DNA of 64,000 nt from Macrotrachela quadricornifera (Eukaryota > Rotifera > Eurotatoria > Philodinida > Philodinidae). This document shows, piece by piece, positions 35,277-48,706 of this stretch. Position numbers and translations under genes: made by a program. The notes below the pieces were generated by a model. The model saw nothing but the letters and a program-made list of their open reading frames with translations, was not told the origin of the DNA and ran no database searches. The DNA lies in contig JAJEKB010020622.1 in assembly GCA_022393335.1 (NCBI GenBank), forward strand, positions 28,732 to 92,731, given 5' to 3'. Each line of letters starts with the position of its first letter. Within the stretch, counting starts at the first letter, position 1.

Positions 35277-36165
35277 AGACTCCCCCTATCCTAAAATGTC
35301 AATTTTCGTCAAATTTTTCGATTTTTTGATTTATAGTGCATTACATAGAGCAAAGTATCTACTATCGAACGGACTATAATTCCTTGGTTTTATGATAAAT
35401 TTTTATGATGTAACATCAATTTTTCAGAAAATCCCTAGTCTAGAAAACGACTTTTTTTTTCATAATGATTCCATTTTGCACACAACATGACCATATGGAG
35501 TAAATAAAACTTTTCCCAGAAACCTCTGCATGTGTCTCCTGAGTTTATTGTCACCAATGATCTATGAAAAATCGCTAAAAATTTGATATCATCTCATAGT
35601 ACCATACAAAACCTTCATTTTGACTTCTCAAACTTCTTTCACGTTTTTCTCACAATATCTTTTTTGCTTTAACACTTTGCTATTTCCCAAATCTCTTCGC
35701 CATTTTAAACGCTAGAGAGCTTGAGCTGCTTTCAAAATGCAGAGATTTATTAGTTCTACAGCTTAACAGAGCCGAAATTTTAGATTTTATGTTTAATGTC
35801 TCATAGCATTCAAATGTATTACAATACACACCCTATCATTATCATAAACTATAAGATACACTTTCATAAAAAAAATGGAAAATTAAAATTAAAATTCGGG
35901 CTCTGCTAAGTTGTAGTGATAGGTCTTTGGTATATTTTAAAACCAACTCGAGCTTTCCAGCATTTGAGATGGCAGTGGAATTTGGGAAACGCGAATCCCT
36001 CCATTTTGACCGGTAATTTTGATATAAAACTTGGTAGACTCAATATTTTGGTTTGAAATTTTTACTGTGAGATGCCTAGCATGAGATACATCTCCTCTGA
36101 AAATTTCAACAAGATTGGACGATCAGAAGGTACCATCAAAATTAGGGTGGGGTGGGGAGCTTTAC
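35277..36165. repeat. Foldback element with G/C-tract ends
   Basis: The left end (ACTCCCCCTATCCTAAAATG) and right end (TTAGGGTGGGGTGGGGAGC) are inverted. The inner arms pair as well: GAGCTTGAGCTGCTTTCAAA at about 35718 with its inverse at about 35935, and CTTAACAGAGCCGAAATTTT with AAAATTCGGGCTCTGCTAAG. About 890 bp, non-coding. Confidence 0.6.
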
Positions 36166-36659
36166 GAATCCAATAGTTCGGATCAAATTGTCTACTCAGC
36201 ACAACCTTCTAGAGATCCAGCGACAGTCACTGGGTGACTTTTAAGGATAGGTACCAGAATCCGCTGACAACTTTACTCATGTCATTTTTTCGTGTGCGTT
36301 TTTTCTTATCATACACAAAAATATGTCATACTTCTTTTTCATATAGGTTTTTTCTCATCTCACACAAAACGGAAGTATGACACATTTTACCCCTTTTCTT
36401 TTTTTTGTTTGCTATAACATTCTCTTTTTCTTCTCTATAAATGCAGCTAATTGTCAAGAATAAAGGCTTCATTTTCACTCACTTTCAATCACATGTAAGT
36501 ATTCATTTCGTAAAAGCTAAACATGAAATTTCATAGAAAATAAGTTAGCTACATTTATTGAGAAAGTCCCGCTCCTCCATTGACTGCAATATATAAAAAG
36601 AATAAAACTTAGTAGATACAGCAGGCTAGAATGGGATAAATCCGCTAACTAACAGTATC

Positions 36660-37045
36660 AGTTTCGGGTTCCGTTCCTAAAAATCCGAACTTCATACAGA
36701 GTTTTTGGTTTTCTAGGAACGAAAAATCATTTGATAATTCATTTCTGCATATTTCTGAACACGCTGGAATCTTTAAACATTTTGTTTCTTTCGTTTTGAA
36801 GCAAGTAACTATGGGTTTTCGAGTTCTTAGAAATCTAAACTGGCATCCAGTTCCTAGGAATGAGGAGGCCTATTAAAAATCGCTAAGAACGTAAGTTGAG
36901 GCAAGGTTCTTCCTCTCAAAAACTCGGAAACATATAATGACTTGCCTTAATATGAAAGTAAAAACATGTCTAAAGACTCCAGCATGTTCAAAAACATGCA
37001 GAAATGAATTGTCTAATAGGTTTCTGTTCCTAGGAACCATAGTCG
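36660..37045. repeat. Inverted-repeat MITE with TTCCTAGGAAC motifs
   Basis: AATTCATTTCTGCATATTTC (about 36738) pairs with ATGCAGAAATGAATTGTC near 36995. Multiple GTTCCTAGGAAC-like palindromes mark both ends and the centre. Non-coding. Confidence 0.5.
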
Positions 37046-38286
37046 TTTTCAGGGCTTTTCATAAAATGCTTATAAAAAATTGAGGATTCAATATTTTTTA
37101 AAGAGGTTTGCGACAATATTCATACAACTCTTCCCTCTACAATGTATGTTAAATTGAGCGAAATATGATGATTTCGAATGAGCAAGTTTCCTGTGTTCAC
37201 TAGCGCAGCTTATATGGACTCGTTCATAAGAACCTTGTAGTCGTGCCCTTGGTTCAAAAAAGTTGAATAGCCCAAGTCATCTTTTTTAAAGATATTTTGA
37301 CATCAGAAGATGAAGTTTCTCACGAGCTATCTCTTGGTATTATTAAATTCCTAGGAAAGTCTTTGGATAGCCTTTATTTACTCTATCCAAAGCCATAAAA
37401 AAATTTTTGAGACAGTTGACATTAGTAAAGACATTCAGCCTTGCACTCAAAAGAACAACGACAAAAGAACTCGTATGATCCGTCTAGTTTGATGTTTGGG
37501 ATTTTTTTATAATGAAGCGACGAGTTAAGATAGACAAAATGTCTAAAGACTGGCTAACTTAATTTAGTAACAACCGATTTACTGCTATTATAAGAAAAAT
37601 AAACGAATAAAACTTTTCGTAAATTATGAATTCAGTTTTGATCGGTCTGTTTTTTCTATACGAAGTGGACCACATTTCTTTGGTTAACGTGTTTGATTCA
37701 CTTCAAACAACCTTAAAAAGCTATTATTGAATCTTGAAAAGAAGGTTACCAGACGAAACGTGTAGAACTTTTTAACGAAGATAGTTAGAGATCTGTAGCT
37801 TCCACCAGTGGAGAGGACTGGAGAATGTGTACCTATGAAGGAATAAAAATTTCTACACGTGTTTTATATCCTAGTTCTAGCAGACGAAATTTGGAGAGAA
37901 TTATATAGTCCTTTAAAAAAACATTTCTCTTTTTTTTATTGGTGAAATAGTGCTTTAGATAGCTTTCTTCAAAATAGGATTTAAGTAATTGCTGAATAAC
38001 GCTCTCTTGTGAATGCGCACGCCGAAGAAATTTTTCGTTAGTGAAGAGAAAAAAAGCGTACAAAATATAGGTTATAGGAAACAGATTGAAATTTTTTCTT
38101 GTTCTGTGTCATGTGAAGTCTGTTTATAACTACTGAAAACGTATGGTACAACGAGAAAAATGATGGATCACGTATCATGTGTTATTTTTTTTCCTGCTCA
38201 TGAGACTGAAAGTTTTTTCATATCAATTTCTAAATTTAATGAAAGAACACGACAAACATCCTACGATACAAAATGATATTGAATTA
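37046..38286. other. Intergenic
   Basis: No gene recognised; the 76-residue minus frame at 37833-38063 shows no domain or signal. AT-rich. Confidence 0.4.
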
Positions 38287-38498
38287 ACCTACGGCGCGAA
38301 AGTCTTAGCACAAGGTGTTCGTTCACTTTTTGTCTATTTAAAATCAACTTCTTATTATCAAGAGTTAAAGCAGGTATTTAGAGTCAGAATTCAATGCTCT
38401 TTCCAAATATATACTCAGAATTTTTTCCTTCGGTATGGATGATTAGCTGTGAACAAAAATCAATGAACGCTTTGTGCCAAGACTTTCGCGCCGTAGGT
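38287..38498. repeat. 212-bp MITE with ACCTACGGCGCGAAAGTCTT ends
   Basis: ACCTACGGCGCGAAAGTCTT at 38287 is matched inverted, ending at 38498. TA flanks both ends (38285-38286 and 38499-38500), which fits a TA target duplication as in Tc1/mariner-type MITEs. Non-coding interior. Confidence 0.7.
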
Positions 38499-38882
38499 TA
38501 TATTTCTTATTCACTTGCAGAAAAATACAACTTTTGAATCGTTGCATGAGGTAGAATTTAAAAAATAAAATTTTAGGTAACGATATTATATGATTAATCC
38601 TTCGGTCTTTCTTTTTCTTCTCCTCATATGAACAGAAAGAAGCTATTTAAGGATTTTATTCGGTGAGGTTCCTTAACGATTTTATCACATTCTTTTTTCA
38701 CTACTAATCTAATTATGTTATTAAATATAAAAACACAAGAAAAATTTAATTATTTGAAATTATCTATGAAGAAAATTTTTTAAATAAATATTTTATTTTA
38801 ATACGATGATTAAGGTCTAATCGAATCCTTGAGCATACGTAATACTTCATTTTATGTACCTTCTCAATCGATTGAAAAAGAA

Positions 38883-41800
38883 ATGAGTATTGAAAATACC
38901 AAAAAATTATTCGAACGTTTACCAAAAACGATTATACCAACACATTATGATTTAACTATTCAGTCATTTATTGATAAATTTAAATTCAATGGACATGTCA
39001 TTATTCATATACAGGTTTGATTTTACATTAAATGAAAAGAAAAAGTCAAAATGTGTTCTTTTTGGTTGTCTTAGATTAAAGAACAAACTGATACTATTGT
39101 ATTGTATGCAGTTGAATTAGATATTAATGATGCAAAATTAACATTAAATTCAAAAGGTAAATTAATTAATTTAGTTTTTTTTAAATTTTAAATATTACTT
39201 TCTAGATGAATTAAACGGTAAAATTAATATTGATGAAGAAAATGAACGTGTTAAAATAAATTTTGATCAACAAATTCAAGTAAATTATTTCTAATTATAT
39301 AAATGAAATAAAAAAAAAACATTTCGATTTTGTTTAAATAACAGAAAGGTGATTATCAATTATCTTTAAAATTTAATGGTGAAATTACTAAACGTTTACA
39401 AGGTTTTTATCGAAATAAATATACAACATTGGATGGAAAAGAAACTCGATATGGAGCTAGTACACAATTTGAAGTAAAATAATATTTATATTTCTCCACC
39501 AAAAAAAAATATGTTTTTTAATGATGAGAAATTTTTTTTAGCCGGCTGATTGTCGACGAGCATTTCCATGTTGGGATGAACCAAATTTTAAAGCAACATT
39601 CGATATTACATTAATTACACCAAAAAATCTTCAAGCTATTTCAAATATGGTATGAACATAATCTTATTAATTTTTCTTATTAAATAGATGAGTTAGAGAA
39701 TTTATGTATAATCTATAAAAATATAAAATCTAGTCTAACAAAATGATTGATATGATAAAAAGTATTGATTTATTTTTTTAGCCAATAAAATCTGAAAATG
39801 AATATCTTGATGATAAAGAATATAAAATAACAAAATTTCATCGAACACCAATAATGAGTACATATCTTGTTGCTTATGTTGTTGGGGAATATGATTATGT
39901 TGAAACACAAGATTCAAATGGTGTTAATATGAAAGTTTATACACCATTAGGAAAAAAAGAACATGGACAATTTGCATTAGATACAGCTTCAAAAATTTTA
40001 CCATTTTATGCTGATTATTTTAATATTAAATATCCAATTGATAAAGCTGATCAAATAGCTATTTCAGATTTTGCTTTTGGGTAATATATTAAAATATTTA
40101 ATAAAATAAAAAAATCTTATTTTTATTTTATATTTTTAGAGCAATGGAAAATTGGGGTGTAAGTTTAACTTTTATTTATTTTTTTTTTGATGAATTTCTT
40201 TTTATTATTAAATAAAATTAGTTAATAACATATCGTGAAACAGCTCTTTTAATTGATCCAAAATATTCTTCAATGACTGCTCGACAACGTGTTGCTGTTG
40301 TTATTGCTCATGAACTTGCTCATCAATGGTTTGGAAATTTAGTTGTATGTACCTTTTTATTATAAAAAAAGAAAAAGCAATTTTATTTGGTTTTTTTTTA
40401 GACAATGGATTGGTGGACTGATTTATGTATAACAAAAAAATTTTTTTTTTATTTTTATCATTATTTGATTTTTTGTTAGGGCTTAATGAAGGATTTGCAT
40501 CATGGATACAATATTTAGCTGTTGATAAATGTTATCCAGAATTTGATATATGGACACAATTTGTTGCAGATACATTTGCAAGATTTCTTGAACCTGATGC
40601 ATTAAAATCATCACATCCAATTGAAGTACCTATTGGTATATTTATTCTATTAAACTATGTCATATGACTCTTTTTTTTCTTTTTATTCAGGTCATCCAAC
40701 TGAAATAAAAGAAATATTTGATAAAATATCATATTCAAAAGGTTCATCAGTAATTCGTATGTTACATGATTATATTGGTGATGATGCTTTTAAAAAAGGT
40801 CTTCATAATTATTTAAAAGAATATAGTTATAAAAATACAGTAACTAAAAATCTTTGGACACATTTATCACAAACATCTAATAAACCAATTGATGATGTTA
40901 TGTCATCATGGACACTTCAAATGGTAAGATTAATATTTTCTTGTTTCATATAAACAATTTTAAATGCTCTTATTTATTTATTCGAAAACTTCCTCTATCA
41001 TATAGAATATTTAATTATTTAGGGTTATCCATTAGTGACTGTAACTGAAGAACAACAATCTAATAAAACACGTATACTTCATTTAAAACAAGAACGTTTT
41101 ATTGGTGATGGTAGTTCAGATGATGATAAACTTCAATGGAAAATTCCAATAACTATTTTTACAAAATCAAATTCGAATACAATTGTAGAAAAAATCTTAA
41201 TGGATAAACCTGAAATTCATATAACATTAAATAATGTATCTGAAAATGATTGGATAAAATTAAATTATAATTCCATTGGTCTTTATCGTGTTAAATATGA
41301 ATCAAAAAATTTATTACGTCTTAATGAACCAATTACGAATAAAATTTTAAGTCCACAAGATCGTCTTATTATTCAAGATGATCTTTGTGCTATATGTTAT
41401 GCTGGTCATCAATCATTTGTTGATTATTTTAAATTATTATTATCATATAGAGATGAAGATAATTTTACTGTTTGGAAATCAATTGGTAAGAAGAAAAAAA
41501 AACAAATAGTATAAGTCATTTATTTCTATCTTGAGAATGACGATGTCATTTTTGAGAGTATCTTATCGATACGGACAATACTATCTTTTGCTCGTATACT
41601 TAGAAAAAAAAATTCATTATTTTTTTTATTTTTTAATTTAAGCATCAAAAATGGATGATTTATCATCATTAATTGAATATACAAATTATTTTGATCAATT
41701 TGAACAATATCGTTTGAATTTATTTTCATTAATACATGAAAAACTTGGTTGGGATGTTAAATTAAATGAAGATCCTCTTATAACAATGTTACGTCCAATT

Positions 41801-42525
41801 ATTTTAACTATTATGGGAAAATCTGGTGATGAAAATATAATTAATGAAGCTAAAAAACGTTTTGAACAACATATTAATGGAGATTTAATTGATTCAAATA
41901 TTCGTGAAGCTGTTTATACTATTGTTACATATCATGGAAATGAAAATATTCATGAACAACTTAAAAATTTATATAAAACAGCTGAAATGACAGAAGAAAA
42001 AGTTCGATTACTTCGTTCAATGGGTCAATCATCGAATTCTAATATTATTGAAAAAACTTTACAATTTGTATTTGAAAGTGTATGTTAGATTTTAGATTTT
42101 TCTTTTTTTTTATTTATTTTCAATTGTTTGTTTTCTTTAGGATAATGTTCGAATGCAAGATGCATATATTGGTATTCTTAGTTGTTCAACAAATCGAATT
42201 GGTCGAGATTTAGTTTGGAAATATTTTCAAAATAATTGGAACGAAATTGTTAAAAAATTTGGAGAAACAAATTTGCTTGTTCATTTTGTTGAAGTAAATT
42301 AAAGATTTTCTTTTTTATTTAGTTTAAAATAAATTATTTATTTAGTTTGGTTTATCAAATTTTGCTGATGATAAAATAGCAGAAGAAATAAAAATATTTT
42401 TTAATAAAGTTAATACACAAATTGTTACACGACCAGTTAAACAAGTTATTGAAAAAATTAATATTCGTTATCAAGTACTTAAACGGGATTCGAATCAAAT
42501 TCAACAATATTTAAAACACAAATGA
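38883..42525 (+). CDS. NPEPPS: M1 aminopeptidase, puromycin-sensitive type
   Basis: Cytosolic zinc aminopeptidase that trims peptides from the N-terminus. Fifteen exons: 38883-39014, 39075-39156, 39206-39279, 39345-39473, 39542-39649, 39782-40080, 40140-40158, 40222-40344, 40402-40426, 40480-40635, 40691-40923, 41023-41485, 41643-42079, 42141-42293, 42346-42525. They total 870 residues without a stop, close to human NPEPPS minus its N-terminal extension. It starts [19 protein letters not shown]. The exopeptidase motif GAMEN is split over exons 6/7. The zinc site [12 protein letters not shown] is in exon 8, and the second zinc ligand Glu lies in LNEGFASW (exon 10). The transition-state Tyr lies in [19 protein letters not shown]. 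The C-terminal helical (ERAP1-like) domain is complete. No signal peptide. The start at 38883 is the first in-frame ATG. Confidence 0.95.
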
Positions 42526-42929
42526 ATTTCGAAGAAAAAAATTATTTTTTTGGAATTTTTTTTATTAAAAAAAACCAATAAAATCTAGAAAATTATTTTT
42601 ATTAAAAATGAAAATAGATTTTTAACATGATTGTTTTCTATACTATAAAATACATGTCTGTATGATGATTAAAGAATTATATCCAGATTTATAAATTCGA
42701 GAGCATCTTGTAAGATTCTAGGTGATGGGGTTTCATTGGCAAAATGTCAATTTCTACAAATTTTATGAGCGTTCATTTAACCAGTCTGCAATGAATAACA
42801 AACTTAGGTATCCTATCAGGGTGGGCAACCACATATATTAAGGGTATAGTTTTTAAAAGATGTAAAAACTTATAATGTTGATTATTATTTTCTAAGCAAA
42901 AAATAAAGGAAGTGGCTGTGTGCACTCAG

Positions 42930-44000
42930 GTGTACATAGCCACTTGCTTCTTTTAATTGCTCATTCTTAAAAAATGCTAAAAGTTCATTGACAAATTCTT
43001 GTCGTTTACCAGACATGATACCACTACGTTGTTGAATAACAAGGAGTTTTAGATTTGGTTCTTCATAAACTATAATTAAACAAGATTAAGTCAAATTATT
43101 TTTCCATGTTCTAGTTCTCCATGCTACATAAAAGAGTTCGTGTACGTTCTGATTTCCGGCTCTTATGAAAACGTCTCTGAACTATCTGCATACATTCTCA
43201 TGTCGCGTGAGATAAAACATAAGTGATTGTACACGGCGCAGCGTGTAGCAGGTCATAACGGTGGTTCTTCAGATGACTACATATTAGTTTTGTATCTGTT
43301 CTGCAATAATCCTGTATGAGGAAAATGCTTGAAACTATGACTACATAGAGTGTGAGGGTACTTAACCAATTAGTCTGATAAATTCTATCTGATAATATGT
43401 AACAATCGACAGAAGAATGATTTTGTGAATTTTCCTATTGAAATCATATTTATATATCAGTGAATAGCATTCGTTGATTAAAAGTGATTTCAGGACGTGA
43501 TTCAATCATTAGAGCAAGGACAGTTCACATTGTAGAAACGTTGTAAACACGCTTCGTCTGCAATACAGATAAATTACAAACCGTATTGACACCGTTTATT
43601 ACCGAAAACATTCTGTTCGATCTGGAATGCGTAGATCTCAAGGTATGTCTCTATCACATGATTTCCTTGCTCAAGATCTCAAAGATTTAACTCGTAACCA
43701 TTATTTATTTTTATCAAGTTTTATTTTACCTTCAATACCAAATGCCAAATTTTCTTTATTTGCATTCTCATATGGATCATAAGCAATCACAGGTTCTACA
43801 CATGTCCAATCAAGTACTCGAACACTTTTCATATGTAAAGTATTAATCAAAATATCCACTGCTAATCGCCCAACATGACAATGACAAATAGATGGCTAAA
43901 CAAAAACAAAAATTCTCAATTCCAAAAAAACATTCCGCAATGAAATTCATACTAAAATTAATGTATATCCTTTCCAATCTCGTTTTTCTGTTTCAGTCAT
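42930..44000 (-). pseudogene. PSMG2: Proteasome assembly chaperone 2 (PSMG2), 3'-truncated
   Basis: Exon 1 (44000-43953) encodes MTETEKRDWKGYTLIL. Exon 2 (43895-43730) reads PSICHCHVGRLAVDILINTL, then HMKSVRVLDWTCVEPV and YDPYENANKENLAFGIE. Exon 3 (from 43069) reads VYEEPNLKLLVIQQRSG, then KRQEFVNELLAFFK. This follows animal PSMG2 (PAC2), which pairs with PSMG1 to build the proteasome alpha ring. The exons join in phase. The intron between exons 2 and 3 is about 660 bp, long for this genome. After ASGYVH the similarity fades into a direct repeat (GTGCACTCAGGTGTACATAG) and stops. The C-terminal half is missing and the region abuts the aminopeptidase 3' end. Probably not functional. It lies 262 bp downstream of the Piezo exon on the same strand. 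Confidence 0.7.
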
Positions 44001-44262
44001 ATTCAATCTGATAAATAAAATAAATATATTTAAATTTCATTTCATATTTTATTTTAAAGCACAAGAAAAAGAAAATACAATATTATTTTCCCAACGTCAT
44101 TATTACAAGATATACATAAGATAAAAATAAAGAATGTCTTTAGTATTGAACAATGAATAGAAAAAAATAATACTAAAATACTAATTTGAACAATAATCAT
44201 CAAACAAAAAAGAAGGAATATTTTTAACAAATATCACAAGAAAAGCAAATAACTATATTGTT

Positions 44263-44517
44263 TTAATTGACTATTGGTTTTGTAAAACGTATAGGTGTTT
44301 CCAATGAACAGTATAAGGATACTAATTCAGCAAATGATTGTTGTTCTTCAGTACGTAATTCATTATGTTCTCGAGCCAAATAAATATATTGTAAAAGATG
44401 CCATATAAGATCAACATTTGGTAATTCATTAAACGTAATTGATGTATTTGTTTGCAAGATTGTACGTAATAATCGTGCAACAACAATTACAAATGTTGTA
44501 TATAAACCAAAAATCCT
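44263..44517 (-). pseudogene. PIEZO: Piezo mechanosensitive channel, last exon only
   Basis: An exon with a good acceptor (TTTAAATAG) encodes IFGLYTTFVIVVARLLRTIL (the pore inner helix), then ITFNELPNVDLIWHLLQYIY, LAREHNELRTEEQQSFAELV and SLYCSLETPIRFTKP, with a stop at 44263. This is the conserved C-terminal domain of Piezo channels (inner helix, then the FEELPNVDRI and ET-ELEEE segments in other animals). Piezo proteins exceed 2000 residues, but no other Piezo exon is recognisable upstream (44518-48500), where repeats begin. So only the terminal exon survives here, unless a very long intron separates the rest. Confidence 0.75.
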
Positions 44518-45102
44518 ATTTAAAAATAAAATAATTATTTAATATTAAACACAAAATCTTTTTAATTCTTTTTCATTATCTCAACAAAATTACGAAAGAA
44601 ATATAAACTTTTACACATATAAAAGAAAAAGAAAAAGAAACAGAACATAGATATCTGAATAACAATAACAAACAAGTAACGCTCGTCGCAGACAACTCGC
44701 TTGACCCTCGACTGAATCTTTTTTCATATTTTATGTCTTCGTTAGATATACTGCTGATATTTACACTGATGGTTCAGTTAGTTCACTCAAACCTACCACG
44801 TTTTTTGATTTTCAAAAGCGAGGCTGTTAATCTCACCTATGATAATTAGCCAGCGCTTTTAATCTTCACACCACAGAGGACATTTATAAAATCTTTAAGA
44901 AGGATTGATTAGGGACTAGTATCAGTCACGAACATTATGTTTTCGATTATTTCCTCCAAAGCTTCAGGTTTGAAAACGTTTCTCATTGAAAGAGATCTTC
45001 CAAAGAATTGTACAATCGTTTCATTCACAAATATTTTTGATAATAGCTGAACTGAACAGTTCTCTGGATAAGCTTTTTTATATCTTCCATTAAAAATAGT
45101 TC

Positions 45103-45146
45103 GCAGTCAGTCGTCGGCGTCCCTTCGGTCCGCCACTCCTGACTGC
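45103..45146. repeat. GC-rich hairpin, copy 1
   Basis: GCAGTCAG / CTGACTGC outer stem enclosing TCGTCGGCGTCC, a CTTCGG loop and TCCGCCACTC. Confidence 0.55.
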
Positions 45147-47009
45147 TCGTCTACATCAACTGTGTAGATCTAACTCATTCACTATGCCATGTTCTTGCTG
45201 CACATAATTTCTGGAGATATCAGGTTTATAAACGAAACACACGTCTATCACATGGATTGCGTAAACTACTAACAAGAGGGTGATGACGGATTCAATAACA
45301 TCTCTTCTTCCAAACCTTAAGTTTTTATTTAAAATACATCTTTTTTACCCTTGAGTTAGAATAGGGCAATTCTTTTTTGATTGCTAAGACCAAGCTAATC
45401 CTATGTTTTTCTGACCCTGATACAAACATACATACGCACACGCAAAATTTTTTTTCATATGACCCTCCTTTCAGTCGAGGGAACAATTGATGCCATTGCA
45501 GCTCTTGATCATGTGAACTTTCTTCTAGACTGTTAACCTTACCCTTTCCATCTGATAAACAGTTCCTCAATCCACGTACAGGAAATGTTTTCGAATTACA
45601 AAAGCGCCGTGTATACTGTACGGCGATCATTCTCATTGTAAAAATCTTTCTCCGAGTGCTGAGAGAAAAATAACCGGCCACATCGAATGTGGTTAAGAAT
45701 GAACGAAGCTAGAGCTTCTTTCTCTTTGTTAAAAGTCACTCGCGACAGCCCCAACAATCTTTTGGAATAGACTAGTACACTTTTCCCTACACTACGCAAA
45801 TGAACTAAAGGTAAAAGAGCGATCATGTTCTTCACCACTAGACCATACCAACAACTACCATCAATTCCTTTGTCCCCTACATACCATCCAAGGAAGTGGT
45901 GTTCCTTTAACCCTTATATGAGAGCCAGGGTTAAGATATTTTTTTGACCTCTATGAAGCATCCGGTAAAAGGATGTTTTTTTGACCTGCGAGAAACCTAC
46001 AAACGCATTTTCACTTTTTTTCGTATTGCCCCCCCCCCTTCAGTCGAAGGAATATCGTATTTTATCGCATCCAATGCCCAAATATAAAATATTGATTATA
46101 TTTCTGTTATGTTATTAGTCATAAAACTTTTAATATAAATATTCTCGGTTGCAATACAAGTTCGTAGTACTCATTTAGCCATTCTATGAGACGATACAAC
46201 TACAATGATACATAAATCTGACTAAAAACATATTCATAAAAGTGTAATTTCGATTGATGTTAGAAATACTTTTTTTATTTCGTATCATGGTATAAATATA
46301 TTCTGGTTGGACTACATACAAGGCAGTCGAGTAAAAATCCAAGCACTCACTAGCAACTGAAAGCAATATATCTTATAGTATTGTCATTGCATGATAGTGA
46401 TACTGATGCCACTAGACGAATTTATAAGTTGACGCAGATCTGAGTACCCATGCTTTAACTTTTTTCTATTAATTTTCATTTAAAGGTTGATCTCTCCTTG
46501 TATTATTAACTAAAAAGAAGTCAAAGACATTCTTCTAAAGCTTGAGATACAGAATACAGAATTTTACGACGCCACTTTTGAAAACACTTTCCTTTATGAA
46601 CTACTCAATAAAAATCAGGATTTTATTTGTGAGAATCATTGTAACTTTAAAATGCTCATACTATTATAGACCACCAAAATAGTATTGTAATCGGCATACA
46701 TGAATGCATATACTATTGTCACCAATTGCTTCAGCAAGGTAAAATAGCATACAAATAGTCTTAATCATTAAGTCGAGGATTGAGCGAGTTAAAGAAGGAA
46801 CTGTTACTTGTTAATTCTCTATAACAAAATATATATTATTCAGTTTAAAAAAATTTTCATAAACTGTCTTTCTGCGAATAACACTTTCAGAGCGGACTTA
46901 TTATACTTCATCTTATCTTGAAGTCGATGGTGTTCCACATATGTATACCCATATAAAATCATTTTTTTCTTTTCAGATGTTTATACATCTTTAATAAGAC
47001 AGGTGAGCA

Positions 47010-47055
47010 GCTAGTCTTTCGTCGGCGCCCGGAAGGGACGCCACTCACAGCTAGC
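47010..47055. repeat. GC-rich hairpin, copy 2
   Basis: GCTAG / CTAGC outer stem enclosing TCGTCGGCGCCC, a short loop and GGGACGCCACTC. Same core as copy 1, different outer stem. Confidence 0.55.
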
Positions 47056-47589
47056 CGCACAACCATATAGTTCTTCTCCCACAACTTCTGGCACATCTGT
47101 ATTTACGATGTAAACCACTTATCTTTGGGTTTCCGCATCAAACTTAAGCAATTTCCATTTAAAAAATTTTCACTTCAAAATTCAGAAAATAGTGCTACGC
47201 TAAGAAAGATTGAGAGCGGAATGCGTTTTGTTCACGTTTATGTTACGTTCCTATGGAATTCGAATGTTATTTTTCTACGATTGATATACATTCAAATAAA
47301 AGTGTTATATTCCAATATTTACCTTCGTTCGATTAACGGTATTCACGTCCTACCAAAATCTAACATGGAACAGCTAGTCTTAATTTTAGATACCCCATGT
47401 AAAACTATAGAGAAAAATGTTTGACGGCCGAGATCATATATCTCATCGTCTCATATATGCAGGATTTCCTAAGAAATCGATTGCTTTTAGTTGTACTATA
47501 CTTTTTGTCTTCACGATCGAACTACACATAGTGATACAGAACTTTTACTAACACAAACCACTCTCAATCCTGGTTATTTAATTTCCGAG

Positions 47590-48330
47590 TACCAAAGAAT
47601 CTAATTGGTCGAAATCCCGAAGTGGAAAAAATGTCATTGATGTGAGTTAGAGACTAAAAGAATTTCGATTGGTCGAAATCCCGCGGTAAAAAAAACGTGG
47701 TTGGTGGAAGTTAGAGGCTGAAAGAATCTGATTGGCCCAAATTGCAGCAAGAAAGACTGATTGGACCAAAGTAGAATATCAAAAACATTTGGCTAAGCTT
47801 TAACCCTGCGACAAACACAGACAAACGCATTTTAGTTTTTTTCATATCACCCTCCCTTCAGTCAAGAAAACTATGAGCGTCTAGTCGTCCGTCGGCGCTT
47901 CTACGGGGCACCACTCACGACTAGTTGCTCCCTGTGCAGCACAGCTTCTAATCGGTTGGATTTCTAGTATGGAAGAATCTGAGTGATCAAAAAGCTGAGA
48001 TCGAGAACCCTTGATTAAGATTTCAGCCTGAAACAGTCTGATTGCTCGATAACCCGCTATCGAAAAACCATAATTGCACTGAGTTTTATACAAGAAAACA
48101 AACGCATTTTAGTTTTTACAATGACCTCTCTTCAGTCGAGCGAACATGATCTAGTGAAACCCGGTCCCCAACAGTTCTGATTGGTCCGAAACCTAGGGTA
48201 AAAAAACATGGTTTAGTAAGACCCGGTCTCCAACAATTCTGATTGGTTCGAAACCTAGGATAAAAAGAACATGGTTTGGTGAAACCCAGTCACCAGCATG
48301 TCTGAGTAGCTCCAAACCTGGAGTCAAAAA
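47590..48330. repeat. Minisatellite, about 65-bp unit with CTGATTGG core
   Basis: Units with a CTGATTGGTCCGAAACC-like core, a run of AAAAAAACATGGTTT and an AACCCGGTC segment recur at about 48165, 48235 and 48300. More diverged units lie at 47600-47770 and about 47950-48060. Non-coding. Confidence 0.65.
47881..47924. repeat. GC-rich hairpin, copy 3
   Basis: CTAGTCGT / ACGACTAG outer stem enclosing CCGTCGGCGC, a loop and GGGGCACCACTC. Same core again with a third, self-complementary outer stem. Confidence 0.55.
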
Positions 48331-48515
48331 AACATTTTTCGTAAAAAGATAATTTTTTGGGTCAAAAAAACATTTTTTCGCGTATGACTCAATAATGTTC
48401 TTTTGACCCGCCACTAACGGATGTTCTTTTGACCTGCGATATATACACACACAGACAAACGCATTTTAGTTTTTTTCATATCACCCTCCCTTCAGTCGAG
48501 GGAAAAAAGATTTGG

Positions 48516-48706
48516 CTATTTCTCATTTGGTTTTTTTCTTGTCCAATAAAGTAACACTAAACGATCAAAATATTCATTCTCAGTTAAATATTCACGAACA
48601 GTTCGTAACAAATAAATATCATTCAAAAAATGCCATAATACATCAACTTGTGGTAATTCAAATAATTGTCCACGAATAAATGATGCAGCAACAGATATAA
48701 TTCAAA
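48516..48706 (-). pseudogene. Second Piezo C-terminal fragment
   Basis: The minus strand reads IISVAASFIRGQLFELPQVD, then VLWHFLNDIYLLRTVREYLT, then ENEYFDRLVLLYWTRKKPNE and a stop. It is a diverged copy of the same Piezo C-terminal exon as at 44263-44517, with a small deletion near the end. An in-frame TGA lies just before IISVAA. The TTAA-flanked transposon begins about 70 bp upstream of it. Confidence 0.65.

Larger units (their letters stand above)
44518..47589. other. Repeat-rich intergenic, no gene
   Basis: Contains scattered copies of a block ending CCCTCCCTTCAGTCGAGGGA (near 45466, 46031, and beyond at 47856, 48122, 48482), usually preceded by AAACGCATTTTAGTTTTTT. It also holds two of the three GC-rich hairpins. 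Frames here are not conserved. Confidence 0.5.
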
